DNA of 64,000 nucleotides from Cheiracanthium punctorium (lineage: Eukaryota; Arthropoda; Arachnida; Araneae; Cheiracanthiidae), in NCBI GenBank assembly GCA_038373885.1, contig JAWZYV010012262.1, positions 214,379-278,378 of the forward strand, read 5' to 3'. Below are positions 46,463-55,449 of the stretch, piece after piece (the stretch's first letter is position 1; the number at the start of each line of letters is the position of its first letter). The translations under genes and the position numbers were made by a program. The notes under the pieces are model-generated. The model made no database searches. It saw nothing but the letters and a program-made list of their open reading frames with translations, and had not been told where the DNA came from.

Positions 46463-47100
46463 GATTGTTAAACATTCGCCGTTTTGTTAGCCAATATTGT
46501 TAAATTTCAAGGTAGGTTTTTGCTTTTTATACTTCCGACTGCGTCAGTTTGGAAATCTCCAACTAAAATTTAACGATGTTTTTAAAAGAAATGAAAAATG
46601 TAAGAAAAAAGTTGCTATCTCTTTTACACTTTGCGATATTGTTTTCATTAAAATTTAAAGTGGTTGGCGAAAACTATTCTCATAGACCAATGTCTCCAAT
46701 CTTTTTCTCCTCACGAACCTCCTTCGATAATCCAAAAGAAATTGGCTAACCTCTTGCACAGTCGCTGCGTGCTAATAAAGTAAAGCCCCGATACCTCTGA
46801 GGATGGCAGAACTAAGCCTGTGTCTTCTGCTTGGTATTTGCTTCAAAATTAAGAAGCCTCGCTTACGATCGATAGTGCTGCCATCTGTTTGCTCCTGAAT
46901 GAGGTAGAAATGAACTGTTCCGGAGGGAGTCCAGCTCTTGAATGAGGTAGAAATTAACTGCTCGGGAATCTTTGGTAGAAATTAACACCCTTGGCAGAAA
47001 CTGCCCCTATAATATCTAACCTGGATTTGGGGTTGGTACAAAATGCTGTAAAGCAGAAATGCCAAAGCCCCCATAATCCAAGAAAACAAGAAAGACAAAA
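46463..47100. other. AT-rich DNA, no gene seen
   Basis: An imperfect direct repeat CTCTTGAATGAGGTAGAAATTAACTG / GCTCCTGAATGAGGTAGAAATGAACTG occurs near 46890 and 46935. Nothing else is recognised. Confidence 0.5.
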
Positions 47101-47102
47101 AA

Positions 47103-47171
47103 AGTAAAGCACCGTTTATGCGTCTCTCAAGGAACAGACTTAAATTAGAATCGCATCAACGGTGTTTTACT
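47103..47171 (+). ncRNA. Pre-miRNA-sized hairpin (candidate)
   Basis: AGTAAAGCACCGTTTATGCG (47103-47122) pairs with CGCATCAACGGTGTTTTACT (47152-47171) with one mismatch and one G-T pair; the loop is 29 bases. The length, about 69 nt, is right for a miRNA precursor, but a small MITE would look the same. No expression or conservation evidence is available here. Confidence 0.35.
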
Positions 47172-48207
47172 ATATATTGTTTTCGTGAATCACCGTGTGC
47201 CACAGAGTAACATAAATCAAGTGAATTCAAGATGGTGGCCGTTTCAGTAGACTTGAGAAGTAAAAATCATTATTATTGACGTTTACCGATCTCCTTGACG
47301 AAAAAGCTATTAACAGCAATAAAACATGTGCACTTTGCAGAAGCTAAATTAGAAAGTTTGAATCATCAACGATTTATTAAGGACAAACTACTGACGTGTA
47401 AATTCGATACATAACTATGTCGAATAAGAACTCTATAGATGGAAATTTTTGCTTTGTGCCCTTTTTTCATAGTTGCAGAATGAAAGCCATCCACCTATGA
47501 AACATATTGAGAAGTGCATTCACTAACTCCGCTTATGTTCTCAATCTGGGTTGTGCCGGTCGCGGCGCCCTTTGAATTTGCACCCATGGGTGTCGGGTGC
47601 TTACCGTCTCGGAACGTCGATCGCCAATGCCCGTACTATGGTGTTTAGAGCTTAATAAACACCCCGTGTTCACAAAACATACGGTGCTGATGTTAATGAA
47701 GAGGTCGCCTTTTTAAGCTCGTTTTTCTCCTGTTTGGCGACAGCGTTCACTTTCACCTCACATTTAAAATAACGCTATAAATTGTTATGAAGTCATAAAA
47801 ATTAGTGGTGCTGAAAGGAAAATAGCAGCAATTATACATGACAATGTACATTGACAAATCTATAATTGTAAAATGCAGTTGTGTATGAGGAATTTTTCCA
47901 CTGTCTATTCCATAAGATTATTTATAAAAATTCTAATTTTCTTGCGTGTTAAACTGGCCAAATTGATACACGAAGTTGACTGCTGTACTGTCTGTTACAA
48001 TTTGGTGTAAAATTCGTATAAAATTCATGCACATAAAACATTAGAAAAGTCAGTAGTAATAAATTGAATGTTCTTGCTTTTAACAGCCTTTTATTTTACT
48101 GAAAAACTATTGAGTACGAAAGTTTGTATATATTATATATACCTATATTATATATGAAGACATACATTTATATATATTGATATATATCTGCTGCATAGTG
48201 AAAATCA
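47172..48207. other. Mixed DNA; GC-elevated patch at 47540-47690
   Basis: The patch includes GCACCCATGGGTGTC (near-palindrome), GGTCGCGGCGCCC and a small hairpin GGTGTTTA-GAGCTTAA-TAAACACC at about 47640-47663. The rest is AT-rich with nothing recognised. Confidence 0.4.
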
Positions 48208-48209
48208 TA

Positions 48210-48447
48210 CACAGTAAAAAAATTCAAAAATGTTACATACTTATAGCGGAAAGGTTTCCGAAAGTATAGCGTAACCTACCGATGCTCTACTCGAACTCAC
48301 GATTTCGGAAATATAACCCATATTTCGGGGTAAAGTATTTACGTTTCTAAATAGTTTACCCGCATGGTTCGGAAACGTTTCCGCAATTTTAAACTACAAG
48401 AGCTGCCCCATTTTTTGGGGTAACGTTTCTGAATTTTTTTTACCGTG
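48210..48447. mobile_element. MITE with CACAGTAAAAAAATTC ends
   Basis: The left end CACAGTAAAAAAATTC is matched by the complement of GAATTTTTTTTACCGTG, and TA flanks both sides (48208-48209, 48448-48449). GGAAACGTTTCCG-type palindromic words recur inside. A possible solo end of the same family lies at about 12699. No coding capacity. Confidence 0.78.
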
Positions 48448-48517
48448 TAGTTTGTATTTGTAAGTTCTTCTGAAACTTCTGTATTTTTATAATCTGTATC
48501 TTTGTTTTACGATATAG

Positions 48518-48597
48518 GGATTTTGCGAGACGAGACAAAGCTTTTAGGCTGTTTTGCGAGACGCAAGACGCCTATTTTTCATCTCGCGTCCATCCCT
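48518..48597. repeat. GCGAGACG-rich MITE, right half only
   Basis: From TAGGGATTTTGCGAGACGAG to GCGTCCATCCCTAA it matches 33572-33645. The left half is missing. Confidence 0.8.
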
Positions 48598-48808
48598 AAA
48601 TTTAATAGTAATATTTTAGAATTTTTGATCTTCCGAATAAAGTAAATGGTTACAAAGAAGCGTAACTTAAAGTGTGTTAATGTTACATTTTGGTATAAAA
48701 CTGAATTCTTCCCAACATTTTTCAAACTTTAAATATCACGTATCTTGAACAGTGAACGAATTCAAAATGTGACACAGTCATGTGCTTTTATTCAAGTATT
48801 TAAAAATA

Positions 48809-49438
48809 CAGGGTGGTTATTAATTAATGTGAGGTGTTCAGAGCCCTCTAGCGAGTAAAGTATTGGACGAAACCTAACCAAATTTGATGAGCATGCATAG
48901 TAGACCATGGGATTTGGATTTAAAAAAAAAAAATTCCATAATTTGCCACTGGGGCAATTTTGGAGCTGTAAAAGTGCCCCAGAGGTCCCCCGATCTCAAT
49001 CCTTGCGATTTTTGGTTGTGGGATTTCTTAAATGTATTGTTTATAAAGGACATGTCTCCGATATCGCAACGTTAAAGGATCGAATAACGTTACACTGTTA
49101 CACGTGAGGCAAATCAATTCTGATATGCTGCGAGCGGCAGTAGAAAATGTCGTGCATCGTATGCAGTTCTTGGAATTTACCAATGGTGCGCATATTGAAC
49201 CAAATTTGTAAGTAAAATTGATTTTTGCTGTATTGTTCGTCAATTAACCATTCAATATTTACGCTAATACACTTTTGCAGCGCCAAAATTGCCCCAGTGG
49301 CAAATTTTGGGACTATTTTTTTTTTTAATCCAAATCTCGTGGTCTACTATGCATGCTCATCAAATTTGGTTAGGTTTCGATCAATACTTTACTCGCTAGA
49401 GGGCTCTGAACACCTCACGTTAATTAATAACCACCCTG
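48809..49438 (+). mobile_element. mariner-type transposon, deletion derivative with ~165-bp inverted ends
   Basis: TA duplications (48807-48808, 49439-49440) flank ends that begin CAGGGTGGTTATTAATTAA on both sides. The inverted match continues through CTCTAGCGAGTAAAGTATTG, ACCAAATTTGATGAGCATGC and TGCCACTGGGGCAATTTTGG, to about 48971 on the left and 49277 on the right. The left arm runs straight into coding sequence for the transposase C-terminal region, so the long ends arose partly by duplication or internal deletion. Total 630 bp. Confidence 0.92.
48965..49211 (+). pseudogene. mariner-type transposase, C-terminal relic
   Basis: One frame reads KVPQRSPDLNPCDFWLWDFL, the conserved region carrying the third catalytic residue neighbourhood in this superfamily (DLNP.DFWLWG.L). 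The frame then breaks: a second frame gives VYKGHVSDIATLKDRITLH and a third gives VRQINSDMLRAAVENVVHRM and QFLEFTNGAHIEPNL, the usual C-terminus. The N-terminal half is absent. Confidence 0.88.
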
Positions 49439-49530
49439 TATATGTAAAGGAACAATAACTACTATTGGAATAATTAAAACTTTGTAAAATAATACACATA
49501 AAAATCTACTTGTCGTCAAAACTTTTTAGG

Positions 49531-49663
49531 TAAAAAATATCTGCCTTATTCAGCTGAATAAAGGTTTCACCAACCACAAGAGCAGTAGAATGACAACTAA
49601 CAGTATTGCTCTTGTGGTTGGAGGAACCTTTTTCCAGCTGATGAAAGGTGAACATTTTTCACG
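49531..49663 (+). ncRNA. Long imperfect hairpin, miRNA-like or MITE-derived (candidate)
   Basis: The core CCAACCACAAGAGCA (49571-49585) pairs perfectly with TGCTCTTGTGGTTGG (49607-49621) around a loop of about 16-20 bases. Pairing continues outwards through AAAGG/CCTTT and TCAGCTG/CAGCTGA to about 49542 and 49650, and weakly to 49531-49663. This is the shape of a miRNA precursor or of a palindromic MITE. No transposon end or target duplication is obvious. Confidence 0.4.
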
Positions 49664-49907
49664 TGAAACGTACGTACTGATGATAAGTACATTTTTATGT
49701 GTATGATTTTACTGTATTTAATATAAGTTTTAATTATGTTTTTTAAATACCAATTTTTTTCTCGTGTTTTTGTGTGCGTGTTAATTACATATATTTCTTT
49801 ACGTATCACTTTAGCTCCTTCGTTCCAGAGGTCCACATATGCTTACCTTTTTGTTTCCACTGTTAAAACAATTTTTAAAGATTTTTTGTAGTTCTGAATG
49901 GGCGTAC

Positions 49908-50119
49908 TTATGCGTCTATAAGGAAATATCGCTAAATTCCGTACATTTAGCATTTTTTTCTAGTGTTTTGTAACTCCTATAGTTTCACTGTAACAGCTCA
50001 CAATACAATTTGTAAAGAGATATTCTAAATTTTTCCGAGCCTCTAGCTCAATTAAATTGTTTTATAAAGCTGTTCAAAAGTAGGATTATTTCCAAAAAGA
50101 ACAGCCTCATAACTGCAAG
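49908..50119 (+). repeat. Dispersed repeat shared with 28996-29230
   Basis: Second copy of the repeat described at 28996-29230, same orientation. No coding frame is kept between copies. Confidence 0.65.
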
Positions 50120-50962
50120 GTAAATCTTGTAATAACGACTCATTCTGTTGAAATCTAAAATACAACTTCGCCAAGCGGCTTTTAATACAACCCTGCCGCT
50201 AAATACACTATTGGGCAGAGTATTCGTTCTTCTTGATCGGCAAAGCGTAGAGGCAAAGTGAGTCGACGCTTTTCATCCAGGGAGGAGCCACTGGCTTGGA
50301 ACAACGCATATCGACAAAGGCTGACACCGAAATACATAGTCACACGCTGCCACAATGCGATATGAGTCTATTAACACCGAAGTTCTAGCTGCCGAGCATC
50401 CACTCGACTCCTTTTGTTGCGCGAGGTGTCGAGGTTTTCTCGGTTGTGAATTGACACGCCAGTGACTTGTTAGAGCTTTTCACACGATATTAAGCGTCAC
50501 AAAAGACCTGTGAAAAGTCGTGACTTCTATTGACTGAAAAGATCTCTATGATTGTGTTCTTTTGCGGCCAACAGGGCATGATTTATGTTTACGAAAATTT
50601 TCAATCTGTTCGAAGTTTTTTTTTATTTTAATCCTATCATAGCCCTTTTTTTCATTAAGTTGCTTATAATTAAAAAAAAAAAAATGATAATTTTATGTCG
50701 AACGCACGTCCCGCAGTAACCTAGTCGCTAAGCTCCGTTCTCATAAGAACACGGAAAGTGAAGCAGTACAGGCGAAGCCAGTGCTTGAGAGGGTGAAAAC
50801 CTTTCTTGGCTGTTCTGCTGTATAGGATCGTGCACGCTCACTGCATGCATCAAAAGACTAAATTCAATTATTTGACAAGTAGAATATTAATTTTAGACTA
50901 AATTAAGCGAGACTATCTCAGAAAAGCAGATTACTCCGAAAATTCGTTATAACAATATTGGC
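50120..50962. other. Mixed DNA; GC-elevated patch at 50210-50560
   Basis: The patch has CpG-containing words (AAGTGAGTCGACGC, TGCGCGAGGTGTCGAGG, GTCGTGACTT) in otherwise AT-rich surroundings. No frame or repeat was recognised. Candidate conserved element by composition only. Confidence 0.35.
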
Positions 50963-50963
50963 A

Positions 50964-51109
50964 GCACAGCCAGCTGCGTCAAAAAAGGGTCTCTAGATCT
51001 GTGGCACGCGATGAACGTTTTGATCGTCCGCCATCTTGCTGGTAGTTAAGTCGAGCGATGGCAACGGCTGCCCTTTTTTCAACATTGGAAAGGGTTACGC
51101 CTCAAAGGG
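50964..51109 (+). mobile_element. piggyBac-type foldback element, one arm only
   Basis: From GCACAGCCAGCTGCGTC to CGCCTCAAAGGG, directly followed by TTAA (51110-51113), it corresponds to the right palindrome arm of copies 1 and 2, read out to the terminal CCCTTTGAGGCG sequence. It shows the full arm end that the right arms of the longer copies lack. No TTAA was found at its left side. Confidence 0.75.
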
Positions 51110-51113
51110 TTAA

Positions 51114-51419
51114 ACGTCCTAACACAATCAATATTCTGGTACATGTAATTTCGTCTTAAAATTTTCAAAATTTTCAACAAATCAATAACATGTTTCGGAT
51201 ATTCTCAACATAACTATTCCAGTTGAGCAGAAATAAAAGATATGATTTATCGTACCACGCCAAACAACTTTCATAAATTCCACTGCAATTTCTGGAATAA
51301 ACAAAGAAAGAAAGGAAGAAAAAAGAAAAACCTCACACCCTTTCAATACCCCTAAGCGTTCAAACAAAACACATTTTTCTGAAAACAACCCCCCCCCCCC
51401 CCAACCTCCAGGCGCTACA
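51114..51419. other. AT-rich DNA, no gene seen
   Basis: A C run lies at about 51388-51402. A 102-codon minus-strand frame (51182-51490) has a G-run-derived glycine stretch and no domain. Confidence 0.5.
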
Positions 51420-51790
51420 CTAAGCTCTCTCCTCGAGATGAGATGCACTTTAGCTCTCCAATCTCGCTCAGCAAATCTCTTGCCGCGCACTCACTGACCG
51501 GTGTCCACTTTCCGAAAATGACCTCGCGGGATGAAGTAAAATGGACACAGAAGAAAACGGGGGCCCTTTCGGAGTGTATTGGGCCAGGATTCATTTCGGC
51601 TGCACTGCGAGAACTGGCTCCATTCCGGGGGATATGCCGCGGTTAAATCCCCTTTACTGCCAGGGCCCGTAACGCTGATCCGTTTCCGTTTACGGCGAGA
51701 TTACCTCGGGCCGGCCACTTGCCGGCCCCGTGCACTTCATTACTTGGGGTTAGCTGGTTATCGCCCTGAAGAGACATAAGGCTGGGGGGG
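51420..51790. other. GC-rich island, possibly conserved non-coding
   Basis: One of the GC-richest parts of the window, with GGGCCGGCCACTTGCCGGCC, GACCGGTGTCCAC and TTACGGCGAGATTACCTCG words. Two overlapping frames of 66-67 codons lack recognisable domains. It is bounded on the right by a G run (51785-51793) and a T run (51804-51821). Candidate regulatory or unrecognised exonic DNA. Confidence 0.35.
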
Positions 51791-51829
51791 GGGGATGAGT
51801 TCTTTTTTTTTTTTTTTTTTCCTGCCTAT

Positions 51830-52235
51830 CCCAGATTGTTCGGCATTTGTGAGATGTAGTTTGGGGAGAAAGCATTTAACTAAATAAATCAGCAGTTCAT
51901 GTAATGGGAAGAAAGTTTTAAGTAACTGCTTCCGTTTAAATATCTGCAAGAGCACTACGGGGAAAGAATTTCTTTGCAGTCATGTGTACTTTAATTAACT
52001 ATGTGTTTAAATTGTCAACTGGTTATCCTACTATATAGTCACGCTGATCGCTGACTCTGGAGCAATGCCGGTTCAATCACTCCAAGATAAAGCATTGCTC
52101 CAAAAGGATTAAAAAGTTCAGCCCACAAAAAAAGTAATAAAATCTACACTGTTTGTATGATCCACTTGAAATTTTTCATAATTATGTATAAATATAAAGA
52201 AAGTTTTACGAAAAGTGTTAATAGTGAAAAGTTTT
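51830..52235. other. AT-rich DNA, no gene seen
   Basis: No repeat ends, RNA genes or credible frames were identified. Confidence 0.5.
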
Positions 52236-52691
52236 GATCAGCTGTATTTTATTTCCGAGTGTAAAAAAACAAAGTAAAAGTTGATCATTTGCGTGACAAA
52301 ATTAGGTGTTGCAAGTGATAATGATGTCATTATGTAGTCATGGTTTTTAGGCTTTGAGGAAAAAATTGCGATTCCGATTCGTTTAAAATAGTTTTTCTAG
52401 ATTACCCAGTTTATTTTTATTTATTTATTTTATTTTTTTTTTTTTTTACAAATGATTTCTTCTGCATAAGAAATCGACATGAGAGGGGATGTTCCCGGCA
52501 AAACGAAATCTTCAGAATTCAAAAAGTTTTCTCACATTTTTAGAAGAAAATGCAATTTCGACTTTGGAATATAATAAAAATGGAATATGAAGTTATTTAT
52601 TTTAAGTGAATAAAGAATAAATATATTGAGTGGGGGCGTATTTTTGTCAAATGTTTTTCGTGACGCACGTTGTAATTGCCCTCTTCTAGTA
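52236..52691 (-). mobile_element. Inverted copy of the unclassified repeat family member at 45051
   Basis: Read on the minus strand it starts TACTAGAAGAG and follows 45051-45500 through GCAATTACAACG, AATAACTT-A-TTT and TTTTAAACGAAT. It ends around CAGCTGATC. A T run at 52431-52447 interrupts it. The open frame of the partner is not preserved. Confidence 0.68.
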
Positions 52692-52699
52692 TCAATCCT

Positions 52700-53468
52700 A
52701 AGCAAACTTGGTAAAAAAAAAGTAATGTCATACACTTGCACATTTTACTTCCCTGATGAATTTATGCTTATAATCATTCAATAACACTCAGCAATGCAAG
52801 TTCAATCGGTCGTAATATAAGCGGTGATAACGGTGACCTCTGATCATCTCAAGTGTCTGATAATGTAGATATTGTGGGCGCATGTACCTGTTTACATACT
52901 GCCTTTTCCAATTTCAGTTGTTCACTCATCCTTAACTTGACAATTTTCCAAAAATCCTTTAGTAACATAAATGCTTTTATTCGTACTACGGGTTATTGCA
53001 ACTTCACTTAGTAGTGGAGATTCAGACTAAGAGGTGCTTGGATGTCCAAATCCAGCAATTTAAGCTTTCATTCCATTTAGATGGAACGACTTGGACATTC
53101 TGAATAGGAATGAAACTATACCAGACCATTCGAATCTTGCCTACGCTGAAGGAATTTTTTAATTAGCATGAAGCATAATCAACAATCTCGAACACCATTC
53201 CGTATGCTTCTTGTAATTTTCAGAAAGACTTTGCAATTATATTCATATTGAGAGTACGGACACGGAAAAAGCGTCATGTTTATTTGGAGCTTTATGTTGC
53301 CATTTATTTGAAGGTTGTGTGTTTTGCTTGAGAGCGATGTTGTTGCTTATAAATTCGATTCCTGTTTCAAATCTGCGGCTATTAAGCAGTAATTTGAACT
53401 GCGGTCAGTGTTCAGAGGGATTATTTTTCTGTAGTTTATGTGACATTTTCTTTGATTTTTAAATAAAT
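52700..53468. other. AT-rich DNA, no gene seen
   Basis: A short inverted pair CTTGGATGTCCAAATCC / GGACATTC near 53038 and 53093 is the only structure noticed. Confidence 0.45.
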
Positions 53469-54066
53469 TTAGCTGAGTACCCGTTCTTCGTATGGGAGAA
53501 AGTTAATATTTTTAACCGGCATAACATCTCAAGCATTAAGAAGCTTTCCTACGTCACTCACGAAACCAGCCGAATCCAATATCTTTCCATCGGCTGTGTC
53601 TGTAGATGCCGGAGTGGTATGAAGTTGGTAAATGCACTATTGAAGAGATTGGCCCAATTTAGTTTTTGGATTTCAGATGACGAGGACGCCTTTGTTCTTT
53701 TCAGTATTCAATGGTCCGCCATCGCAGCCAATGTAAGTAATGGTCTCAAGGTCGATGGATTTTTTTGTCAAACATTTCTAAATTTGTGAAATTCTCTGGG
53801 CTTTATAACTAGAGGGGGCAAAGTATTGTAAGCCAGGTTACATTATCTGCGAGATATGTTCTTCAGGAGAAACTATACGGTACAATTTGCCGTTAGTAGA
53901 TTTTTCCATGCATCTTGTCTCGTCCTACCTCCCATCAAAATAAAATCTACAGAAATCTGTACGCTGTTAAAAGAAGTAGTTCAACGTTTCACCATAATAT
54001 GGTGCTGAATTAGCTGCATCCTTCGCAAGGAGACACATTATTCCATTATTTGGTACTTTATCCAGG
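53469..54066 (+). repeat. 5'-end fragment related to the unclassified repeat family
   Basis: It starts TTAGCTGAGTACCCGTTCTT, then CGTATGGGAGA, nearly the same as the first 30 bases of 13310 and 20452. The following DNA differs from those copies. It leads into the 24-bp tandem array. The right boundary is unknown. Confidence 0.5.
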
Positions 54067-54296
54067 ACCATGATTTGGTAGAAGGTTGAACCATAATGTG
54101 GTGAAAAGGTTGAACCATAATGTGGTGAAAAGGTTGAACCATAATGTGGTGAAAAGGTTGAACCATAATGTGGTGAAAAAGTTGAACCATATTTGGTGAA
54201 AAGGTTGTACCATGATTTGGTGAAAAGGTTGTACCATGATTTGGGTGAAAATGTCATACTATTATTTGGTGAAAAGGTCGAAGCATGTTTTGGTAA
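54067..54296. repeat. Tandem array of a 24-bp unit, about 10 copies
   Basis: The unit is ACCATAATGTGGTGAAAAGG plus TTGA. Four central units are almost identical and the outer ones degrade (ATTTGG instead of AATGTGG, one with an extra G). Each unit contains a small dyad ACCA...TGGT, and a fuller palindrome CACCATAATATGGTG occurs just outside at 53990-54004. The 96-codon minus-strand frame with YGSTFSPH repeats arises because 24 is a multiple of three. Confidence 0.9.
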
Positions 54297-54299
54297 TCG

Positions 54300-54843
54300 G
54301 CTTAGTGATCTGGAAATAAGTGGGCATTTTAAAAGTTATTTGCTTTAATATATACACAATCAGAAAAATCAAATTTTAAAACAATTATGATACACCTTGA
54401 ATTTATTTTAATATTCAAAGTACTGTTTAATGATCTTTTTAAAGATTTTACATGTACAACATAGATTAAATATTTTGAGGGGGAAAATGTTCAGTTTAAA
54501 CATTTACAATCATGATAAATTATAAACGTGGATTTTTGTGAATAAACTGCATGCTATTTGAATTTTCTAAAACCAAAGTTTAGTGCCAAGATAGAAGGCA
54601 AGGCAGTTTGTAATTTTTTTTTTTTTTTTTTTTTTTTTTCGTTTTGGCAGTATAACACTGTTTATTTTAAACAACTCTTACATAAAAAACAATTAAAGAG
54701 AAGTAAATGAGTTTTTTAAAAAAATTAACGCATTCAGTGTGTTAAAATATTTTTTTATTTGTTCGAAGAAAATTAGATTCACACTTCAAATTGCTGAATT
54801 ACCAAAATATTGAGTTTTATGCTACAGCAGGAAAATTATTCAC
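54300..54843. other. AT-rich DNA with poly-T run
   Basis: A run of 26 T at 54614-54639. No gene or repeat ends seen. Confidence 0.5.
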
Positions 54844-54845
54844 TA

Positions 54846-55447
54846 CCGTATATACTCGTGTATAAGCCCACTTTTTTTGGACAAAAATTTGGATTGAAAG
54901 TGGGGGGGTGGGCTTATACACGAGTAAAAAAAAATTTCAAAATTTGATCATCGGAAATTCAATGTTTAGGGAGCAGTAAACATCTACACACATACGCGCA
55001 AATATGTATATTATGTAAATGGGAAAACCATGGTCCCGGAAATTGGCATATCAATCCCCCCTCCCTTCCGGTGCCCATGCATTTGGGGCAACCAATTTAA
55101 CTTTATGGAAACAAAAGTAAGATCTAGCACATTAAGTTTTTGTATTTTTTAGATTGCCTGTCTTTGTAGTCTGTACATTATCGGAAGCCATCCATTCGTT
55201 CCAGAAGTTTCGAAGCCGGTCTTTGAGTGCTGTAAGTCGCCAATTATGTTGACCCTGCGTCGCAAAACAATCACGTGATCACCGAAAGCCAGTCGAATTC
55301 TGGTAGGGGGAGTATTTTACGGACGCGTCCATTTTTAAAGTTGGGAGGGTGGGCTTATACACGGGTCAGTCATTTATGAAAGATTTTTGGGAGAAAACTG
55401 GGGGGGTGGGCTTATACACGGGTGGGCTTATACACGAGTATATACGG
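54846..55447. mobile_element. MITE with CCGTATATACTCGTGTATAA ends
   Basis: The left end CCGTATATACTCGTGTATAA and then GCCCAC is perfectly complementary to the right end, and TA flanks both sides (54844-54845, 55448-55449). The GTGGGCTTATACACG word recurs at about 54908, 55347, 55407 and 55423, so the end motif has been multiplied inside. No transposase is seen in the 602 bp; a 60-codon frame is built of this repeat. The ends resemble those of the element at 18915-19093. Confidence 0.88.
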
Positions 55448-55449
55448 TA

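Noticed and set aside
51182..51490. 102-codon minus-strand frame with a glycine run
   Set aside because: The glycine run comes from a C homopolymer and nothing else in it is recognisable.
53967..54257. 96-codon minus-strand frame with repeated YGSTFSPH
   Set aside because: The repeat arises from the 24-bp tandem array, whose unit is a multiple of three; no start context or homologue supports a protein.
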